Shown here in pieces: positions 35,901 to 50,900 of a DNA stretch of 64,000 nt. Position 1 is the stretch's first letter, and each line of letters opens with the position of its first letter. A model generated the notes under the pieces. The model was given only the letters and a program-made list of their open reading frames with translations, was not told the DNA's origin and made no database searches. Location: NCBI GenBank assembly GCA_031213475.1, contig JARUPZ010000013.1, forward strand, positions 3,224,731 to 3,288,730, given 5' to 3'. The position numbers were made by a program, and so were the translations under genes. This stretch comes from Nereocystis luetkeana (lineage: Eukaryota; Sar; Phaeophyceae; Laminariales; Laminariaceae).

Positions 35901-38900
35901 TGGCCACCATCAATCTCCTAGGATAGCGACCGTTTTGTCGCTACTACCTTGGTGTACCAAACTTCTCCGTTCGAGATTTGTCTCTTTGATTGATGTCGTC
36001 CACTTTTTTTTATAGGGTCGCCGAGCGATCTGTCGCAGATCGCTCTCGTGTGCTCTTGCTTGGATTGGCCGATTGCTCGTGCGCTCGCTCGAGCGTGGGT
36101 CGGCCGGGTTCTCGCTTGCGGTGGTGCTTGGATCGACGGATTGATTGCTCGTGCACTACGCGTGCTTGGCTTGACCGTCGGGCTGCGTGCTGAAGGTGCT
36201 ATGTGCCGTGCTGTGAAAGTCACATGTCGGTATCCATTCGGCGCACGCATTTTGACATGAGACCGCCCGTCCGTCCCTGCGGTGCTGTACGTAGCCACAT
36301 GTGTAGCCCCGGGGTGTCATGGCAAACGAATACATAATACATATATGTAATATATACAAGGCGCTTCGCTCCGCGGGCGGCCTACGCCGCCCGCTACGCT
36401 CGCTCAGAAAGGGAAAAAAGTACATCAAATTATGCGAAGCGAACAGAGGTCCACGATTGAGTTTAGTTTTTTCAAGGATCGTAATTGCAAACCGGCGACT
36501 TGATAATGCCAAGAGTTCCGCCGCCATGCTTCAGGAAAAAACAGCTCCGACGTCAGCTTGGATGCCACATATACGCTTCGCGTCGCGGATGTCGTACGTA
36601 CGTACATACACCCCAGGTAGGGTACTACTGTCTGTACTTATTTTCTTCTTGCGATATGCTCTATGTCTGTACTGTATGTACGAAGAAAGCGAAAGCACAG
36701 CACGGCACAGCAGCAAAAACAATGAAAATGAAACCGAAAACTCGGAAAGGAAAAAAAATCCCCGTCCCCTCTGTGTCATATTTTCTGCCTGATTGGAACA
36801 CCTTACACCCGGTCGAAAATAAGAAAAGGAAAAATCGCACAGAAGAGCTTCTATCTCAGTCTCGTACGCCGCTCGCCCCTCTCGCGACCACCTCGCTACC
36901 GATTCGGTCCGGGTAAAGCTTTCATCACTCTCTGCCACAATCAGCCCCGTCGCCCGCCTCGCGTGAAGCCCGGTGCTCACCGTGGCCGTCGTTCGCCAGC
37001 TCGATAACGTTGGTGTTCAAACTGCACACCTCCCTCTTTCAATTTTAGCGTGGTCGCAAAAATAAGCACCGCTTGAATATTATCTTGCCGTCCCGAACGA
37101 CCTCAATAACTCGTACATACTCTATCAACAATCATAAATCAAAGCCAGACAAAGCCCGTTCATGCATCCCTTGTGTCTCGAGGCACACGCGACGCCTAGG
37201 CACGAAAGCGGCGACCGCGCTCCTTGCAACCCCCCCTCTACCCGCCAGCACCCGCTGGCACCCGCGACGGTGCCGGGTCCTCCCGCGATGCCGTGCTCGG
37301 AGAACACGCATGCACACGAAACGATAGAAGAAAAAAGGGAGAAATTACCGAGAAAACAAAGAACTGCTGGAAAGGTCCGGCAAGTAATGAAAGGAGGCGG
37401 TTTGAAAGTGGGAGCTCTGAGAGGCCAGGGATGCACCAACCGAGCACGCTCGGGGGTTGTGATCTAAGTATGTAGTTCTATGTATGCACGCTGCGATAAA
37501 AGGGGTGCCATCAATTTGTTCTTGGGTTTATAGTTTTCGGTGTTGATCAACCGCCTATGTACGGGCGAGTGAGCGAGCGCCCAGCAGTTATGGTAGAGGA
37601 TCATGTTGCGCCTGTGCCCTACGACTCCCTTGGCTTGGCTTGGCTTTGCTTTTTTTTTTTACTTAAGACACGGTGTTTCTGTATCGTATCCCCCAATCAA
37701 AACAGAGGCCGTTGTTTGGAATCACCGTTTTGTTTTACTGCCATTTATCTTCTCTGAATTCCCAAGGAGGGTTTTTGCCGCGATAAAAAATCCCACGGCC
37801 TAGGTTTACACCGAATAATAGTATATAATATAAATGGGATCCCAGTGATATTGGGAAGTTCCATAATTCCTCAGTAGGGGAGGGGACGCGTCGGGACGTG
37901 GGGCGTTTTGTAATACACTGATGCAAAATGAAATCAGAGAGAGAGAGGGGCCAGGTCGAGCGCCCGGGGGTACTGTAGTAGTTTCTACACGCGAACGGGC
38001 CTTTGATTGCAGCGCCGCATCCCTCCCTGCCCCCCTCCCTGCCCCCCTCCCTCGCTGTTGCCGAGTGACACCGTGTCGACATAATGCAGCGACTACGCAG
38101 CTTGATATGTCATCGTAGCGACTAATTAGGCAGCTGTTAATGCAATGGTGTGGTCCACCGAGAGGGGTGTGTCCGTGGACGCAACACAACGCCCTTCTCC
38201 TCCCTCCGCTTGTGGCGTGACGCCTTCTGCGATAAAACGTTGCCCACGTTGGACAGACCACGGTCTAGTCTTGATGAAATAGGTTCTCACTTGCCGCCAC
38301 GAGAGCTTGTTCCGGATTGTGTGTAGTACAGGCCCAACCCGGCAATCATGTCCTAGATCATGCAGGTGTGTATGTACGAGTCCCACACGGCAACATTAGC
38401 TATACATACTACTCTTGTCCCATAATATAAGAAGCGTTTAGATTCAATTTTATTTGAAAAAAGCGGTAGTTCGATCTAGGGACAGATTGGTCATGCAGAC
38501 CGAGAATCTGTCCTCCCTGATGAAAGCTCTAGGTCATGCATGGTGGGAGTTGGTTAATATATCTGATATTTTTGAAAAATAATTATCGCCGTTTCTTATG
38601 CCCCTTTCTCTGCTTCACGATCGGCCTTTTCGTTGTTGTCGCCACGGCTTTCAGGCGCCAGATGGCGGCTGAGATGAACCGCGCGCAGCTGGCTAGCGGG
38701 ATGGCGGAGAAGCTCAAGCAGCACGAAGAGCGGGCCAGGTGCGAGGCGGCGAGTTCGCTCGTTGCACGTGATGGTGTGTCCGGTACGGGCACACCCCGGG
38801 CCGTGTGAGAAGGCGCCGGTTTGGCGCTCGACCTTGGGAGCGGTCTGCGCGTCAACCTTTGACGAAAATGTTCAGGGTGGGATTGTTGTTGTTTTCAGGG

Positions 38901-41900
38901 CTGTTCACGGGTCGAGGCAAAACTCGCGGGTCGGGTCGGATGGGGTCACCTAACCCGGCCCGACCCCACTCAACCCGACCCGTGGGATTGCGACTACCTC
39001 CTGACCCGACCCGACTCGATCGGACGTGGCCCGTGAGTCATGGCCGGTGAACAGTCCTGTTTTCTTCTCTGCCTTTTACTTGTTCTGTCCTTTAGTCCTC
39101 CGGTGCCGTACTATGACCCAAAACACAATGGTCGGGTCCTGCCCCGGGTAGTTACGGCCTCCTTGTTTGTTGTGGTTTGAGTTCAGCACTCCCAACGCTC
39201 GTTGTCTGTCCGTCGAATCGTGCTTCCCCAGGCTGATGTAACGTTTTCCGCGCACCACCTCTCGAAGCTTCTATATATACTCGCTGCATGCAGTCTTAAA
39301 AGAGACGCGCGGCGTGTGCAGTATGCCCATTTTGGGATCGCACTTTCCTTTCCACGTGCATAGCACCAATATCGCAGCACTTTTTTCTTCGGAGGGGGTC
39401 AAACGAACTCCATTACCCACTCGCTGAAAATGCTACGCTTCTATTATAGACGGCACATCGTAGAGAAGAGCGTTGAGGTCACACAGGGGTGTGTATGATC
39501 GTTTTTCAGAGCTCGATTTTTCCAGAAGGGGAAGGGGAAGGTTGCCAGTACCGAACAACAACCATGGTGTTTTTCGGAATACCGAACAACAACCATGGTG
39601 TTTTTCGGAATGTCTAGTTGCGAGGGAGAGCCTTCCGAAATATAACGTACCTGGTACGACTTCGGCACCCTTACCAGCGCTGGAAAACGGTCGCATCCCT
39701 GTCGTTACGGTGCCTTCCTTTGTTACAACGTTATACCCCCCATGTAAGGCTTCAGAGGGTAAAAGTGTCGAACGCACATGACGACCACAGCATCGTCCAC
39801 ACCCAGCGGCCGGGTCGGGCTTGCGGGGGGGGTAGAGGGTAGGGAATAGTGTCCAAATACAACATGGTGTACCCAGGGAGATGTGTGTGACGCGTTCACA
39901 CCACGATGATACAGCATGTGGTAGGTGGGTACTGCTGCACGGCTCTCCCATTGCTCTTCTTCCATTGCGAAGGAACACACCAGGTAACCACGTATGGTCT
40001 TACAGAGTAGAGGGGTGCATGGTTTTCGGGTCCATCGTGGGCTCTGATTCTTACTACATATTCCCCCTCGTAATAGTTGGTTAGATGGTAAGACCGCGCT
40101 TGTCGTTTTTCAAGGTGGCTATACCGGGACCTCAACAGGTTGTAACCCTTGTGCTACTGCACTGTACTTGAACCTACACCTGGCTGTAGTTCAATGTGTT
40201 TTTTCCCTCACAACGGGCATGCAGTCCTAAAGGGTTGCTGGAGGCCGATGGCCGGGGGGATGGCTCATACATCTGGGGGGGTCGGTAGGGTCAGCCGCGA
40301 AAAAAACGATGGCCGCTATTTTGAGTGCTGTCTCCATGTTTTTTAACTGTTCTTTCTACCCAACGACACCCAGTGTCCATCCCTGGTTGTTAAAGTACAG
40401 TACACCCAGTGTCCGTCCGTGATTGTTCCCCCTAGAGAAATGCCAATGATTTGGACATGGACACTCTGAGACACAGGAACTCAAGACAATCGAATACGAG
40501 TCAGAGTGCGTAGATGAGATGACAACGTACCGGATACGAGAGCACAACAAATATAAGCCAAACAGAAAAGCTAGAACTTGAAAAACAAACATTTTGAGTA
40601 GGCGTCGGTTAAACACAGTCTGATGGCGAGTACGGCTGATCGTGTGCCTTCGCAGGGGCGTGCGCTTTCGGAAGGAGGAGCAGCTGGCCAAGGCCGAGGA
40701 GGAGGCGAGGAAGAGGATGGAGGGGGCCGACGCCCGCAGACAGGAGCATCGCCGAGGGATCGTGCGGAAGGCGAACGACGCCAACTCAAAGGTGCAACAT
40801 GGTTGGCGTGTCTTCGTGGGTGTTCCCGGCTGCCTTTGTTACGTAGTCTTGTCGTGTTATTAATAACGATAATGATGATGATGATGATATGATGATATGA
40901 TGATGACGGCGATAGTGGTGAAGATGATGACGATCACGGTGATGAGGATGATGACGGTGATGAGGATGATCAAGATGATAACGGAGGCGACGACGATGAT
41001 GATGATGATGATGATGACGACGATGAGGGTTTTTTCCCACCTTAGCTCTATCCCCTGAAATATCGCCCGTGGCCACCAAAGAACATACCAGGTACCAGGT
41101 ATCCTGCACAATTTGTTTTTTGTTCTTCTCCCCGTTCATTATCGTCGCCTTTCTTTTATCTCTTCTCCCTCCCAGTCGTACCTGAGATGCGGGGGTCAAC
41201 ATAGCAGGGTCTCCTCCCCCCTCCCCGCTCCGGTTCATGCCTTCATTTTTTATCGCGAGAAGACTTGAGCCATTCTTCCCTCGTCAACGTCGACTGGCGT
41301 CGAATGCACAGTTTTCTTTTTTCTATTCCGACGGTGGCTCGGGTTGAAATGATATAGCGTACACTATCACATTAGGGAGATTAGATAACACACCCCCCAC
41401 CTCGGACGATGTTCTAGACTGTTTTTCTCTCGACCATGGGGAGGGCGTACTGAATACGCCGAGAAAAATGCCTCCATATGGAAAGATGCCGACGAGGTCT
41501 TTCCAAAGCCACCCTTGCCCTTGTGTGTCCCCCTTGAAGCATGGTTTTGAGAAAATTGGCGTGGGAATTCACAAAGGCGGGGGGTGTTATCGTGCGTGTC
41601 ATACATACCGTAGCCCACTACACGAAAATAAGTTTGACACCGGCGTCGGTATGCGCGACACGCTCAAGGACATTGCTATGGAAGAACGCCTATTAGTTCC
41701 CGACGAGGCTGGCTAGTGCGCGGAACTTTCTGCTCGGAACGCCGCTGGTGTGCGGGTCTCCGGAAAATGCATCGCTGCTTTTTATAGTTGGCTGATCAGC
41801 TCGGTTGGTTGAAGGAAGCATGGTTCTGTGTCTCGGCTTATTGATCGGGGGGCGGTTGAGTGCTTAGGAGGTTGATGGATGAACTGGTCAATTGGTGTAT

Positions 41901-44900
41901 GCGAACAATTGTTTGGATAGCTGAACGCGATTATGACTTGGCCGGCAATTGGCCTACCAGTGTGTCTGAGGCCGACCAGTTTCTGAGGCCCTGATCCGAC
42001 GTATGTTCGACCGAGTGGTGTTACATATTTCATGAGGAGGCGTTCTACGATGAGGTTCACCCTACATTTTATGAGGCTCCTATATACCCTCGAGGTATCT
42101 TGCTGAAATCAATGGGGACAAAGATGTGGATACGAATGATGCTACACGCATCTCGCACGTGTACGTACGCAATATGCCCAACAATGTAGAGCACAAGTTA
42201 TATACTCCTCCTTCAACTGCCGCCAGGTAAGGACGCCGGGGTGGCTCATAAAGTGTTTTTTCCCAAATGTGATACCTCTCTCGTAGGACACCTCTGAGGT
42301 GTAACGAGCGCTCGCCGGTGCAGGTGTGCTGCTGCTGCTCCGGCTGTCTCGCCTACGTTTCGTGCGCTCTGGCATGCAGGTGTCTTCAACAGGCTCGTGT
42401 CTTAAGTGCTAAGATGCCGGCTTGCTGTCGATTGAGAAAACAAGCGCCGCGAAGAACCCCACAACTCGTTTCGGCAAAAAAAATCGCCCCTTTTTTCTAT
42501 CTGAAGGGGCCTTTGCCCTTATAGAGCAGCCGGAGTTATCCCACGCTATTGCCGAGTACCAGGTACAGTAGAACGGCTCCAATTAGGTGGGCGCATCTCC
42601 AAAACGAGTACCAGGTAAGCACCCTATTATGAATGTCATTCGATACAGTGAGCGCCGCGTGAGTTATAATGTGTAAGTGTTGGATTATCCGACGACGGTG
42701 GTGGGAGGCAACTCACAAGTACAGATACCAATCGGGCGATCGATCCGAGGTGCTAACCAGTAGCCCCCTTCCCACACCACGAACCCTCCCTCCCACCCAC
42801 CCATCCCATCCACCTACTCTCCCACCCCACCCGCCACCCACCACCCAACCACTAACCCACCCACCCACCCGCCCTGCCCCCATCGCACACTACATCCCCC
42901 ACAACACACACGCACTACTGTGGGACCCACAAAGGTGGAGGAGGTACTGTTCATGAACAAGCTCACCGTCGAAGACCTGAAGATCACGCTTCAGATGAAG
43001 CTCGCCGAGGTGGACCGGAGGATTCAGTCGGGCAGGCGAGCAAACCCCAGATATATTCCCTTTTTTAGACCAAGAGTGCAGACTAGACACCACGGAGAGA
43101 CAAGGCCCTGAAAATATACGTCCAGGGTGAAGGAGTATTTTTCTGCAGTATCAACACGAATGAACGGGTTCACTGAAACATCGAACCGATCCCGATACCC
43201 CCCTTGACAGGGCGCGTCGGCAGCAACTGCTCGCGGGTATCTCGGACCGCCAGCGGAAACGCACGAGGGACAAGGCGGCCCAGATGAGCGAGCGGCGACT
43301 AGAGGCGGAATCTGTGAGTTGTAGGGAGCTGCGGAGGCGGTGGTTGGTAGCAGCGTCGACGGCGGTGGCGAGTGGCGGCAGTCTGTGTCATCGAGCGCTC
43401 TGGCACGTCATTGGTTGATCGCTTTGCTAGGCATTTTTCGATGGAGTGGTTGTGTTGGCCTCTCATTCTACTTGCCAATCAAGCCCGCCGCGCTTCACTG
43501 TCGGTTGGCATGTTTAGCAGGAAAGGGTGGCTTTCCCCCTCAGAAATGCTTGAATGCGGGCAGGAGGGGAAAACAAGGAACACAAACTTTTCGAATTTTA
43601 ACTGTAAATAATGGCAAGGGGTACAAGCGTACGCTCGAGCACACTGGTTGACCTTCGAGAGATGGTTCAAGGCCGATGTATGTGTATAGAGTCCAGGTCG
43701 TTTTGCTTTAGTGCCAAAAACATATGCCATGACCACTCTGGAGGGCGTTGCCATTCCCGACAAAATCGCTTGCCCACGCTATTGTATTTGACGGAGTGAA
43801 ACACCCCCCTGTCATATCGACTCACGTAGCGACAGGCGTGTAGTCTACGCCTGACAGTCCGCCCGACATGTCGCCAGCGCAGATATCAGGGTTCCATCTC
43901 GAGACTCCCATATTGTGGTCGGTTCGAGCAGCTCCTTTTTTCTCGCTAACCTCGCTGGGGCACTATCAGCTGTGTGAGCATCGACGTGACGATTGAGTAC
44001 ACGCGTGACAGGTTTTAAGCAGTTTTCGCTGGAAACATCGAAGCTCTCGGTGGATGTCATGTTCAATGGAGGAGCCCCCTGGAGTGGGGAGTCCGTAGCG
44101 GTCCTCGCTCGACGAAGACTGACCATTTACAAGGCCAACATACGCTTCGCCCCCGCAAGAGCGGCGGCGTCCGGGCCCACAAGCCCACTACAGGAACCAC
44201 CCCCCCTTCTCCCCGCGCTGAAAATTAGCCCTAAATATCACCGTGAATGCACGCGGTCACCCGCCCTTCGACGCGCGTGGTCCGCGTTGCCGTGCTCCCC
44301 ATCAGGCTGCCGCCATGCGGTGGGAAGCTCTGCAGAAGAGGTTGGAAGCGGTGCAAGAGAGGCGCCGAGACCGCGAGAAGGAGACAAGCCGGCGGATGCA
44401 GGCGGCCAATCGGCACAATCAGGCTCGCGAGCGGAGGAAGGCGAGTATTTACGTACCTGCCTGGTGCTTTTGTGTTCTTGGTTTGGTTCGGTTTGGTTTT
44501 GGGTTATTCTTTGTTTTTGCGTAATTTTATGATGTGCAGCGGACGAGGTTTGGCAACTTCATGAGAAATGGGGTTGCATGCTCTTGTCTTGATCGCCGTC
44601 AAAAATCGACGAGACAGAAGATCTGGGCGATGTCACCCGGTTGGCTGTCGTAAGGGGGGGCAGGCTAGTGCTGAACTCGCACCTCAAGTAAGTTGACTCC
44701 TTGCGGTCGGAAAGCTTCGTGTTCGGCAAGCGAGACGAAGTATAGACGCCCCAAACTTGCAGTAACGGCCGCCAGACGCTCCTGTTGGCGTTGGTTTCGT
44801 CCGTGGGTTCCTGGCATTGCCATGGTTTTGTGTTTCATCCTCTGCTGGTACACGTATTAAAGGCAGGTTTTGTAATGCACCTATCGGAAGAGTGACGTCG

Positions 44901-47900
44901 AGGATGACCCAACGCCCCACAATATGCCGCTTTGTCGACTTTGTGCTTTACCGCGGCAGTGTGAGTACTTTACTCCGTCTTGTTCCACAGGGCAACAGTC
45001 GGGTTCTGTTTTGGTCTGATTTACCGCCCCAGCAGTATTTTCTCCCGACTTGCAGCTTATCGCTGCGCGGTTCTGAAGAGCGTATGGCGAAGTACCGTCA
45101 ACACACATTGTTCGTAGTGTCAGAGAAAGTCTTGCTCAGGCTTGGCTTCCGGGTAGGTCACGCTTTGATTTCGGTCTGTAGTTCGATTTTCGGCAAAAAG
45201 CGGAGCTCTCGGGGCATACGGCGAACCGGCATATTGGCGTGATTGCTACCGCTCTGGCCGGGAACACCATCCCCGTTCAGTGTTCACATCGAAGCCCAAA
45301 TGGCCTTTATTCTACGGGCCATAGTGGTAGTAGAATTATTCACCAGCTTTGGGTGATAGAGTCGTCCCGTTAAGTTCAGGCTCCTCTCACACGTGCGCAG
45401 GCGAAAACAGCTTTTCCCTCTCTCTGAACCTATCCTTTGGCGGTCGGTTGTCCTCACACGGGGCGTTCGTATTCGACGGGTCCAGTCGTCCTGCCTCTCG
45501 CCGCCATCTCTCTGTACAATTTCCCTGGACAACGATTTCAATACGCGACCGCGCCTAAGCCCGGGCCACCCCCCCCCCCCCGCCCAATCCCCCGTATCAG
45601 GCAATGACGCAGCGATTGGCAAGAGGTAAGACCGGTGGTAAACACCGCGGTCAAAGCGAGAAAGCGGATGGGGACCGCCAGCGGATGCCACGAGATAGCG
45701 GTACTCCGGGTCACACCCGCCATGCCGAACGGGGGAGTGCCACTGAGCAACGACACGTCAAATCCACCGCCAAAGGTTCTCAACGGCGGCCGCCAGAAGA
45801 GGTCAAGGTGCGGATGTTGCACGACCTTCGTCTTGCACGTGCTGCTCAGCACCGGATGCTTTGGAATTTTCTCGAAACTGCCTGACCTGTAGGGGCCGGA
45901 GGGGATAGCATCGGATTAAGGTTGGGATTGGGTTTGTTTTATGTAGCTTGACCATCCGTGTGTTCGGTGTTTCCGTGTGAGCGCGACACGTTTTGCTGTA
46001 TCCTCCGGGGGTGTACGAGTATTATTTTCGCTCGAGACGGCTGCCACTAATGCCCCCCCCCTCTCGCCCTACCGACGCCTATGTTTCGCTCCGATGGGCA
46101 CATTTCCCTTAACGACGTGCAACGATCTTTTGCCGCCTCGGATCCCGTTTAGCCCAACCTGCACACCTCCTCTCGCGCCTGCCTCCGCATCTTGATTGCC
46201 ACGACGACCCCTTTCCCCAGGCCAACTGCTCCCTTGATGTGCTAGTGGGGAAAGCTGCAACCAGCAGGGACATGCCAACCGATGGTTCGGCACCAATTGT
46301 CGACGGCAATGGGGATCGGCGTCTGTTGAAGGGGGGCGATAGGCAGAATGGGGACAGCAGCAATGGCGACCATGGAAGCGGAGCTCCAAGTGACTCACTT
46401 TTGCCGCCGCCTGCTGACCGGGCCTTGCCCCTAGAAGGTGACTCGAGCGCTGTGCCGGCAACAGCCACCCGACAGAAGCAGGGTCGCGCGCAGAAGAAAA
46501 GGGCGCGAAAAGTAAAAGAGAAGATGCGACAGTTCTGCATCGAGGTGGCAGCCGCCGCCGCTGCTGCTGTTGCTGCTACTGCTGTTGATGTCGCTTCTGG
46601 TGATACTGGTACGGGTACAGGTGCCGCTGCTGCTGCTTCTGGTGCTGATGCGCATGCTACTGCTGCTGCTACTGCTGCTGACGCCGACGTTTCAGCTGTC
46701 TCCGTCAAGAAATCAGGCTCAGGCTCGGTCCGAGCAGCCAGTCCTGATCAGGATGGCCGCGGAACACCCGGTGTCTGTTCAGGCGGCGGTGGTGATAGGT
46801 GCCAAGCGACAGACCACCTCCCTCCGCGGGTGACGCCGTGGCCGAGGCTGGAGAGCGTGGCGAGAGACCTGGCCGATCTGGCCTGGTCGAGAGCGCAGCA
46901 GCACCGCACGCAGGCGGTGTCGGTGGTGGCAGGAGCTCTTCCCGAGGACCACTCGACTGCGAAGAAGCTGTTTGCGGAACCGGCGGATGCAACAAGCCTG
47001 ATGCCTGTTGCAATGATTCCGGGTGCGAACGATACTGCCGTGAGGTCCTCGAGGGATACTCTGGCCGTGGAAGCGAAACAAGCTGGTGGCGCGGGCAAGG
47101 CGGAAGAAACCACTACCGCTCCTTCGTCACCCTCATGGCAAACCGCGCCCTCTGTCGGGCGTGAGGTCGCGCAATGTGGCGTGAACAAAGGGGTTGTAGA
47201 GGGAACAACCGCGGTGACAGCGGCCCGGAGGAAAGGCGGCCGTCAAGAGTCTACCGAACCCGCAGCCGCGTGTGACACCGCTGCATGTGACGCTGTCAGC
47301 CCATCAGGCTCGCCACCCCCGTACACAGTCGACGATGCTAGCGCCCGGCCCGCTAGTAGTTTCGGAGTGGTGGGCGCACCGCGGGAAATTACGGGAGCGA
47401 ACGGCAACGAGCAAGCCCTAGCCGACACCGACGTGGGAAAGGTCGGGGACAAGGTGGCGTCATCCACTAGAGAGGTCGCAACAAACGGCATCAGCGGTGC
47501 AATGGACAGTCCCGATCAAGCTACCGCAGCCGAAGCGGCCGTGAGCCATCGGAAGACTCGCCGAGGGAAGCGGGCGGGGGGTGCCATCAACAAACGGAGA
47601 GGCGCGAAGGAGAGAGGGGCTCTACCCGCTTCTTCTGAGGGCGCTACCACTACACCTTTCAACGCCGAGAGCCTGCTACGAGAGGCTGCCGCCGCCACCG
47701 CCGCCGCCGAGGAGAGCGGCTCAGTCCAAGAGTCGCTTGCAGCAGTTCCGACGGGGTTAGAGCACGGTGTGTGCGAAGCTTTGGCGAAGAAGGTGGCGCA
47801 ACAACGGGCCCCGGCGGATGGCGTTGAAGTCGGTAGGGATGGCGGTAAAACTGGATTCGGGGGCGTCAACATGGGAAGTCGCGATTGCGGTAGCGATGGA

Positions 47901-50900
47901 GGAGGCGATGATGGTGGCCACAGTACGGTAAAGGTCGCCAGCGTTTGGAATCCGCCAAGGTTTGAACCTTCATCTGTGGACATCGCGGCTCTGGAGTGCG
48001 CGGCGAGGAGGTCCCTCCGCGAGCTGCGGTCCATGTCCTCCGCTACCTCGGTCGGTGCATCCTCAGCGGAGAAGCCCGCACTCGGCCCAGCCCCCCGTTC
48101 AGCCTCTACCGCCGCCGCCGGGAAGGCGCGGCTGCAGGCGCAGATGAGGGCGCGCGGGGTGCTTGAATCCCTTGTCGCTCTGTGCGCGCCATTCCCGTGG
48201 GTGCCGGTGCCGATGCCGATGCCGCTTGCTGCGGTGCACCGGGGCAACGGTCGCTCGTTTTCGTTCGGCGATAAGCCTCGGCCACGCCCCTCACCAGCTG
48301 CGGATGACCGCCCTCCGCATGCTTCGGACCAGAAGGTGTCAATGGGGAGAGGGGCAGAAAACTCGACTGTTCTTTCCAGCTCGGGTGGCACGGTGGCTTC
48401 CAGCCCTGTGGCTCCCGCGGAAATGGCGGAGACCAGCAGCGGTAAAGGTGGTGAACCTAGTGTCCCGCGAGCGCGGAGTAAAGACGGCCCTGGGCCGGGG
48501 AGTTCAGCGGCGTCGAGCGAGAACAAGAAGGCAGGGACAAAGGCGGCCGGCGGTATCGACAGTGGCAGCGGTGGCGGCGACCGGGAAGCGCTGACAGAGT
48601 GCGCGTTGGATGCGCTGCTCGCTGCGCTGTCGGAGCCGAGGAATTGCGACCACGTGCTGAGGGTCGACGGGGCCGCTCCTATCGTGAGAGTCTTGACGTG
48701 GCGTGCGCTGCTGCTTGGGTCGGAGAAGGCCGTTTGTTTTTGGTGTTTTTGTTTTTTTCGGTAGTAGTGAATGAAGTATGCCTTCTGCCCCGACCAGGCA
48801 AGCTCCGTCTTTTGCCGCGGGTTGGAGTTGGGTCAAGGTTCGTCCAGTGTTGTCCGGCCTGACGAGTGATGCCCGTTTTCCGAAAAATCTCAGCTGAGCC
48901 GCTTGTTGCGTTCGAGCGCGCCGATTGACGGGTACACCTTGATTGGGTATGCTCAGCGTTCTTCCGATGGATGGAGGGCATAAAAAGTACATTTCCCTAG
49001 AGTATGCCACGCTTTTCAATCGACGTACCGTCCGCAAGGTCTGCCCTTGCCGCTGAACCTCCCGCCCTTCCCACCCCATGATATACACCATTTCGCTCAA
49101 CGTGAGCTCGCTGTTCTGTGATTCTCGGCAGTCCACTCTCGCCTCGCTGGTCGACGGCGAGCGCGTCAGCGAGCGCGTCAGCACGGCGTTTACCTACGGC
49201 CCTTCATGCACCCTGGCCGTACAACTTTCTAAGCTTTACCTCGCGATCCCCCCCCCCGCCCATGCTCTCAGGTGGAGTGCCTTTTCCGGCTCCTGGAGCA
49301 GGCGACAGCAAAAAAGGATGCGACGAAACACCCGCCCTTCCGTCCCGTTTCCTCCGGCTTCGACGCACGAACCGCGATGGCCGGCATATCACCCAACAAG
49401 TCTCCGAGAGAAATTCCGCGCGGCGAAGTTGGAAACCCGCGTCTCAAGCCACCGTCCGGTGTCCGACTTGGGAGTCCAAAGGCGCATGGCGGCAAGGGCG
49501 ATGGAAAGCCGCTTGGGCCTCCCGCGCGTTCAGAAGCGTCCGGCGGGTCTTCCGTGGGGATCGAAGGCGTGGTGGTGGAGGGGGCCCTGTTGACGGCGCT
49601 TGAGGTGGTGTCGTTGTTGGTTCGTCACGAACCCTTGGACGGCGCCTGTTTAAGGTGAGGCGCACCTTACAAGTTTTGTGGTGGGGGTGCGGGTTGCAAC
49701 TTCTTTTTTTGTTTCGCTTTTTGATGAGTCGATAGAGAAAAGGCGTGCGTGAGAGATTGGGTTTTGTCTTTTGAGAGGGCGGCGCTTCTCGTCTTGACGC
49801 TACGACTGACCACACCACCATGTACCAGGTATGAAACAGGAGTTTTCTTGCGACTGTTCGCCGTGGCACTATTTTCCGCAAGTGATTTGACTACATGGTT
49901 TCTGCTGAAGGATTGATGTGAACGATGCGGGGGGGGTTCCTCAAAATTGAAGTCATGCTGGTATTCTCCCGCGCCGAAGGTTTTTGGAGCGTGGCGTATT
50001 GTCTGCCATGCAGTACGGTTGTGCTCAGGCTTCTGAGAAACAACTCAACGATAACATAAGGAGGAAACATATCATGATACCACGGCTCACCAGTTGCCAT
50101 TTCCGTGCATGCCATGCGGTGGCGTTTATGTTACGGTAGGTCCACTGTCGGTGCGCCTTGGTGCCCGTCTTTCGGTTGACATCAGGATGGCGTCTGTGTT
50201 TTCCAGCGCCACGGCACTATAGCTCCGCAACCCCCCATCTATTGAGGAATACCACCCCAGAAAGTCCGCCTCACAAGCGGTCCTCAGTAGGATGCAGCTC
50301 ACTCTTCATGCGACTCGCCGAATACCTCACGGTGCTTCGCGCTTGGTGTTTGCGATGTCAGCCTGGTCGGTGAAAATCCGACATGCTCCATCTCGGCATT
50401 GTAGGGATGCGAGGGTCTATTGTTACACGACTACGACCATACATGAGAATGAGTACCCCCCCCCCCCCCCCCGTTCATCTGATGCAGCCCTTAATCCCTC
50501 ATCCACCACCCCGCGCTTCTGTTTTGTTTTGTTTTGTTTTACAGGATTCAGCAGGAGCTCCTGCGCTACCTTATGGCCAAGCGCCTCCTGTCCGATATGT
50601 CGGTGTTTGTGTGCCAGCTGCAGCCTTATTGCAATTCCTCCACGGTCGAGGCCGCGGGAAGCACTCACAACAGAAGCAGGACCTCCCCCTCTCCCCCTTC
50701 CTCTTCCTCCTTTGCCCCGTCGTCCTCGTTGAGCCCACCCAAGCGTTCGGGGGGAGGCTCCGCGACGGCGATAGATGTGAAGCGCCCGTCTCGGTCCCGG
50801 TCTCCATCCCCGCTGTTGCTACTGGTCCGTCGCAGGGAAGATACCTCGCAAGCAGCGGCAAAGGCGCTGTCGTTCCCGCAGCGACCTCTGCCGCTCCCAC

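Noticed and set aside
41782-42060. Minus-strand ORF of 92 codons in a SCAPER intron
   Set aside because: No homology, no splice signals and ordinary intronic composition.
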